Assembly: GCF_014646215.1 (NCBI RefSeq)
Contig: NZ_BMNA01000015.1
Location: 18,210-82,209, forward strand
Reading direction: 5' to 3'
Source of the DNA: Nakamurella endophytica
GTDB lineage: Bacteria > Actinomycetota > Actinomycetes > Mycobacteriales > Nakamurellaceae
Length of the DNA: 64,000 nucleotides
Each line of letters opens with the position of its first letter. Within the stretch, counting starts at the first letter, position 1. This document shows, one piece after another, positions 60,352-64,000 of this stretch. The notes beneath the pieces are model-generated. The model was not told the origin of the DNA, ran no database searches, and saw only the letters and a list, made by a program, of their open reading frames with translations. The translations under genes were made by a program, and so were the position numbers.

Positions 60352-60867
60352 TTACTGCCGAAGGATTAGAATAAGAATCCATCCAACACCAAAAAGGAAT
60401 GGTAACAGGGCCATCAATCCGCTCGGCCTAACGAAGAACGAGCCTAGGTGAGACATCCATTTATGCAAGCCACCACCCCGGGAGGCTGTGATACCCGGCT
60501 CGAACACATTGACGAATGCCAGTAGTTGCCTAGCCGCTGCTGGTGAGGTCGACGTCGGTTTCCACAGTTCGAGTCCTGCATTGACAGCTTCTTGTCGGAA
60601 GCGATAAATCCACACGTAGGAAGATGCGGCAACAGCCGCCCAAGCGCATGCGACCACCAACCCGAACCATGCGATGCCGCTGTTGTAGCGAGCCCTGTCG
60701 GTGAAGACCAGACCCACTCCCGCAGACTCGACCAGAAGAAATAGGTTCATGCGGGTGGTATAAAGGTTCAAATCGGTGTGGTAACTCTGAATGGCAAGCT
60801 CGTACAGTTTGATCCGGTCGCTTGTGGTCAGTGAGTTACTGTCGTCTCGCGAAGCTGGCGTGCTCAT
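60352..60867 (-). CDS. three-TM membrane protein, SLATT/RipA-like
   Basis: A 171-aa protein starting 3 bp after the SLOG gene stop. RIKLYELAIQSYHTDLNLYTTRMNLFLLVESAGVG is an amphipathic cytosolic helix leading into the first membrane segment. The second is WFGLVVACAWAAVAASSYVW and the third LMALLPFLFGVGWILILIL. The helix-then-two-TM start recalls SLATT/RipA-type proteins that associate with SLOG sensors. Such proteins are predicted pore-forming effectors in defence systems. The residue pattern is suggestive, not conclusive. Confidence 0.62.
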   Translation of the reverse strand: MSTPASRDDSNSLTTSDRIKLYELAIQSYHTDLNLYTTRMNLFLLVESAGVGLVFTDRARYNSGIAWFGLVVACAWAAVAASSYVWIYRFRQEAVNAGLELWKPTSTSPAAARQLLAFVNVFEPGITASRGGGLHKWMSHLGSFFVRPSGLMALLPFLFGVGWILILILRQ

Positions 60868-60870
60868 CGT

Positions 60871-61374
60871 CTATTCTGCCGCTGAACGTGCAACCAGTGC
60901 GCACAGTAGCGAAACCGCGTTCGCTGGATTGGACTCCTCGTGCACTCCGGGAGGACTTATCCCGTCATACGTTGACACCGCCCACCCGTTAATAGATACC
61001 ACAGGCAGGCCATGGCGAACTGCCAGAGCCACCTCCGACAACGTGCCCCAACTCCCACCGATAGAAATGACTCCATGAGCGGAACGGACCACCAACCAGT
61101 TTCGCATCTCCCCCATCTCCGTCGGAATTGGGATGCTTACGTTTTCATCTGCCTCGTTTGCATCTGAGCCAGGGAGGAAACCGACAACGTCGGCCTGTGA
61201 AGAGAATTGGCGCGCTCCTCGGGCGGCCGCAGCCATCACTCCGCCCAGTCCGCCGCAACTGAGGATTGCGCCATGCTGGGCCACAGCACGGCCCACAACG
61301 ACCGCGTGTTCGAACAGGGAGTCACCCTCGCTGATGTCCGAGGGTCCTACGACCGCAATCACGAGTCTTCGCAC
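60871..61374 (-). CDS. SLOG/LOG-family (TIGR00725-like) nucleotide-binding protein
   Basis: A 167-aa protein from GTG 61374, with AGGAGA seven bases upstream; the frame to 61437 is an alternative. The Rossmann start LVIAVVGPSD is followed by GAILSCGGLGGVMAAAARGA (GG-x-GG-x-M motif) and ISIGGSWGTLSEVALAVRHG, the paired loops of the LOG/SLOG superfamily. Members cleave or sense nucleotide derivatives. In conflict systems SLOG proteins sense or make a signal for a partnered membrane effector. Here the partner would be the three-TM protein next to it. Confidence 0.72.
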   Translation of the reverse strand: MRRLVIAVVGPSDISEGDSLFEHAVVVGRAVAQHGAILSCGGLGGVMAAAARGARQFSSQADVVGFLPGSDANEADENVSIPIPTEMGEMRNWLVVRSAHGVISIGGSWGTLSEVALAVRHGLPVVSINGWAVSTYDGISPPGVHEESNPANAVSLLCALVARSAAE

Positions 61375-61860
61375 CTGGGTCTCCTGGGCTAGCAGCCTGT
61401 GCTTGGCGACGCTGCCAACGTGCCTCGATGCAGGCACCCCGGTAAGCGCCCAATCGGTATCTATCGTACGGGCCAGGTAGGTCGGCGGTCATCTTGATGA
61501 CGATGTCCGGCGCAACCTTGGTCAACGTGTCCGAATCGCGGGCTGGGGCTGAGCCGGTTGACAAGCATCCGGTCCGACCACGGACGCCCCGGTCCCGCTG
61601 GCATCAGGTGCAAGGTTCTCAACGCGGGCTTATGACGGTGCCAAGGATACCTCGACGCTATCCCACTGTTCGGATCTCGGTCTGCGTCCTAGGCTACGCG
61701 CGCCGTCCGTCTACGCTCCCGACTTCCCTACCAAGAACCACGAACCCCCACATGGAGCGTACTAATTCTCGGGCCCCGCCAGTCGGTATCAGGCACTAAG
61801 CTTTGCCGGCCCGTGCGCCTAACACTCAAGTGCCGCGCCGGTTGTGTTAGGGTCTCGTGT
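61375..61860. other. divergent promoter region of SLOG unit and Lsr2 gene
   Basis: About 485 bp between divergent genes. Open frames here are short, mirror the SLOG start or lack recognisable sequence. Promoters for both directions are expected. No operator is asserted. Confidence 0.35.
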
Positions 61861-62217
61861 ATGGGCACTCGGGAGATTCAGTTCGACGACATCGACCAGT
61901 CCGAAGCGGACGTCACCACGGTGGAGTTCACGTTCGAGGGCGCCAGCTACTCGATTGACCTTGGTGAAAAAAACGTAGAGAAGTTTCGTGACGCGATGGC
62001 CACCTACATCAGCCACGCCCGTCGAATCGACCGCTCCTCGTCACAGTCGACGGCCGGTCGCCGGCGCCGCCCGAGCGGGACCGCTGTCGCGCCGGTGGAC
62101 CGCGAACAGATCCAGGCCATGCGGCAGTGGGCCAAGGACAACGGATACGGAGTCTCCGATCGGGGCCGCATCGCGGCGTCCATCCAGGACGCCTACCACG
62201 CCGCCCACTCCTCCTAA
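61861..62217 (+). CDS. lsr2: Lsr2-family nucleoid protein / xenogeneic silencer
   Basis: A 118-aa protein from ATG 61861. The N-terminal dimerisation part VTTVEFTFEGASYSIDLGEKNVEKFRDAM matches Lsr2 (a strand pair then a helix after the DLG motif). A basic linker and a C-terminal DNA-binding part REQIQAMRQWAKDNGYGVSDRGRIAASIQDAYHAA follow, with the RGR motif that enters the AT-rich minor groove. It silences AT-rich acquired DNA. A plasmid copy may dampen the low-GC cargo described here and limit its cost to the host. Length matches the family. Confidence 0.93.
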   Translation: MGTREIQFDDIDQSEADVTTVEFTFEGASYSIDLGEKNVEKFRDAMATYISHARRIDRSSSQSTAGRRRRPSGTAVAPVDREQIQAMRQWAKDNGYGVSDRGRIAASIQDAYHAAHSS

Positions 62218-62307
62218 GTCGTACACCGCACGCTCAGACTCCCGCGCACGGCGGGCACCCGGCCAGCTTGCGGCCCGTAATTAAAGTGATCCAGTGATTC
62301 CTGCATC

Positions 62308-62317
62308 GTGACGTCAC
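62308..62317. promoter_or_regulatory. palindromic operator candidate of the toxin-antitoxin operon
   Basis: A perfect 10-bp palindrome GTGACGTCAC (62308-62317) lies 18 bp upstream of the antitoxin start. Direct repeats of GTGAT occur just before it around 62286-62298. Antitoxins of this type usually repress their own operon, so this is a candidate binding site. Confidence 0.45.
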
Positions 62318-62335
62318 TTGTGTCATCATGGGGTT

Positions 62336-63118
62336 GTGTCGGTCAGCGAAGTGACGGTCGTCGACCTGAGCGATGAGGAGATGGCGGAGTTCGCCCGGCG
62401 GCGCGGCATCGACGTCTCGGGCGGTTTGGTGCTGCTGAGCCCGGGTGTAGGCGACGGAACCGCCGTCCGCGACCTGTTGGCCGCTTACAACGCGGCCGCC
62501 CACCATGGTGGGCAGCGGTTGGGCAGACAGGTGCTGGAGGCGGTGGCGGCTGCGGTCAGCAGTGTGCAGGTGGGCACGGAGCAGTACCGCAGGGTGTTGG
62601 AAGCGATCGAGCCGCCGGGGCCGGTCATCGGAATGGGCGCCTACAAGCAGGCGCGCCGGCTCGCGGACGTGTGGGCATCCTTCGCGGCCGAGTTTCCACT
62701 GTTAACCAGTGCTCAGGTCGCCGCGCAGTCCGGCTCGACCGCGAAGAACGCCGGTTCCACGGCGTCACGCTGGGCGAGTCGGGGTGAGGTGTTCGCCGTC
62801 CCCGCCGGCGATGGATCCCACCGGTACCCGGCCTTCCAGTTCGACCAAGCAGGACGACCGCGGCCGGTCATCGCGGACGTCATCCGGGTACTGGAAGGTG
62901 TGCGGGACCGTCGGGCCCTGGCGCTGTGGTTTGTGTCCAACAACGGCTGGCTCGACGGCGCCCGCCCCGTGGACCTGCTCGCCGACCAGCCCGCCGCCGT
63001 GATCGAGGCCGCACAGCAGCTCGCTCAAGAGCTCACCGGAGGACCCGATCCCCTGGATGGTGAACACCTCGACGCTGACCCGGACACCGGCTCACGCCGC
63101 GAACAGCAGGCGGGGTGA
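62336..63118 (+). CDS. antitoxin of RES toxin, Xre/MbcA/ParS-like
   Basis: A 260-aa protein from GTG 62336 (VSVSEVTVVDLSD). The middle part YKQARRLADVWASFAAEFPLLTSAQVAAQSGSTAKNAGSTASRW looks like a DNA-binding HTH. The C-terminal RPVIADVIRVLEGVRDRRALALWFVSNNGWLDGARPVDLL is the toxin-binding domain (DUF2384-like, with a W-x5-L-x-G-x2-P-V-x-L core). It is twice the usual length of MbcA-type antitoxins because of the added N-terminal region. It overlaps the toxin gene by 4 bp and probably neutralises it by blocking its active site. Confidence 0.8.
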   Translation: MSVSEVTVVDLSDEEMAEFARRRGIDVSGGLVLLSPGVGDGTAVRDLLAAYNAAAHHGGQRLGRQVLEAVAAAVSSVQVGTEQYRRVLEAIEPPGPVIGMGAYKQARRLADVWASFAAEFPLLTSAQVAAQSGSTAKNAGSTASRWASRGEVFAVPAGDGSHRYPAFQFDQAGRPRPVIADVIRVLEGVRDRRALALWFVSNNGWLDGARPVDLLADQPAAVIEAAQQLAQELTGGPDPLDGEHLDADPDTGSRREQQAG

Positions 63119-63789
63119 GCTACCCCGCACCGCTGCCGTCCACCCCGACAGTCGCTGCACCGATCCTGCCGTTGGACCTGCTCCCCGGGCAGTGGCCGGC
63201 CGGGGAAGTGATCCACCGGGTCTACGACGCGAACTGGGGTTCACGCGAGTTCTACGCCGGCACCGTGACCCGGCGGGGCCGGTTTCATCCCTTCACCCCG
63301 GACGGCGCCACGGATCCGCTGCCGGTGCTGTACGGAGCCAGTGACCTCGCCGGCGCCCTAGCCGAGACCGTCTTTCACGACGTCCCCGTCCGCGGCCTCA
63401 AAACGGTGACTCGCGGCCAGCTCAACCACAAGATCGCCGTCGAACTCATCGCCTCCCGCGACCTGGTCCTGGCCGACCTCACCGGGCCGGGGCTGCACCG
63501 CATCGCCACTAACCGCGCCGAACTACTCGACGGCGGACCCCGCACCTATCCACACACTGCCCCGTGGGCCAAAGCCGTCCATGCCGCACCCACCCCCGTT
63601 GACGGCATGATCTGGGTCCCCCGACTCAACGACCGCAGCCGCAGCATCCTGCTCTTCGCCGACCGCGTCGCCGCCAGTGAACTGACAGTCCGCCCCGACT
63701 CCATCCTCAAACCCCTCGCCGTGGGCGAAGGCTTCGACCACGTCGCCGACCTCGCCGACCAAATGGCCATCCTCATCACCGACATCTGA
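63115..63789 (+). CDS. RES-domain toxin (NAD+-consuming family)
   Basis: A 224-aa protein from the GTG overlapping the antitoxin stop. RES landmarks are present in order: VIHRVYDANWGSREFYAG with the first Arg and Tyr, GRFHPF, LYGASDLAGALAETVFHD with the Glu, DGMIWVPRLND and ILLFADRV with the Ser/Arg region. RES toxins such as MbcT deplete NAD+ by phosphorolysis or hydrolysis. Together with the upstream antitoxin it forms a plasmid-addiction or abortive-infection module. Confidence 0.88.
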   Translation: MSYPAPLPSTPTVAAPILPLDLLPGQWPAGEVIHRVYDANWGSREFYAGTVTRRGRFHPFTPDGATDPLPVLYGASDLAGALAETVFHDVPVRGLKTVTRGQLNHKIAVELIASRDLVLADLTGPGLHRIATNRAELLDGGPRTYPHTAPWAKAVHAAPTPVDGMIWVPRLNDRSRSILLFADRVAASELTVRPDSILKPLAVGEGFDHVADLADQMAILITDI

Positions 63790-64000
63790 CACGGACCGCC
63801 CAAGAATCGTTACTCATGAATTGGTGGGTGGTTGACCACAAGGTCTCCTTGCGTAGGACGGCGAGCATCGCACGACATAGCGGGTAGAGATGCGGTCTTG
63901 ATTCGCTGATCCGCGAGTCATGAGTGCACCCAATCTGGCTCTTCGCAGTTGAGGGTGTAGTCGGGTGGGCGCGTCGCTGCGTGGTTGAGGGTCGAGGTCT

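Noticed and set aside
60031..60369. 112-codon frame in the convergent gap
   Set aside because: No recognisable motif or ribosome-binding site; composition is that of random high-GC frames.

Overview
The window is about 64 kb of high-GC DNA with many GTG starts and 1-8 bp stop/start overlaps, typical of Actinomycetota. It reads as part of a conjugative plasmid, or possibly an integrative element. It carries a MobF relaxase fused to helicase and primase domains, a leftward type IV secretion operon with TcpC/TcpD/TcpE-like parts, a primase-type replication protein, a ParA partition locus and a RES-type toxin-antitoxin pair. No rRNA, tRNA or core housekeeping gene was seen. The host genus cannot be fixed from sequence alone; Geodermatophilus-, Nakamurella- or Pseudonocardia-like actinomycetes are guesses.

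Layout. 1-1534: end of a DUF932 gene and two small plasmid genes. 2091-9983: HNH-like and coiled-coil/HTH genes (leftward), then the giant relaxase (rightward) with a candidate oriT between. 10530-12036: a secreted protein and a membrane-anchored protein of lower GC. 12090-27207: one leftward conjugation operon (small TM protein, MinD-like ATPase, TcpC, TcpD, small hydrophobic protein, TcpE, VirB4-like ATPase, lipoprotein, VirB6/TrbL-like protein, one-TM protein, NlpC/P60 hydrolase, VirD4-type coupling protein, DUF4913-like protein). 27481-30190: a rightward Xre / ImmA-IrrE / DUF6545 / PAP2 cassette. 30366-32799: a small DNA-binding protein and the replication protein.

33078-42661 is accessory DNA: a secreted protein, an unrecognised two-gene unit with a 786-aa protein, a DUF7019-type protein, a PD-(D/E)XK-RAMA-DUF5655 nuclease and small genes. 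42760-53760 is a mobile-element block. Two diverged copies of a module (active tyrosine recombinase plus catalytically degenerate partner) flank a TniA/TniB-type transposase pair and a second secreted/lipoprotein cluster. A broken third copy of the recombinase N-terminus sits beside the first module. 54033-55898 is the partition locus, with 21 tandem 9-bp repeats upstream of parA.

56224-63789 is a second accessory and probable defence area. It holds an HNH / unknown / nucleotidyltransferase / RHH operon, a fused AAA_15-DUF4435 protein resembling the two halves of the PARIS anti-phage system, a SLOG plus three-TM membrane protein pair, a plasmid-borne Lsr2 silencer and an antitoxin/RES toxin pair.

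Taken together, relaxase, coupling protein and T4SS move the element; Rep and ParA/ParB-like proteins keep it; Lsr2 and the toxin-antitoxin pair moderate cost and enforce retention; the nucleases and ATPases probably act against phages or rival plasmids. The best candidates for undescribed biology are the 33.8-37.2 kb two-gene unit, the 56.2-57.9 kb operon, the fused AAA_15-DUF4435 gene, the TniAB/paired-recombinase block and the 9-bp repeat array.
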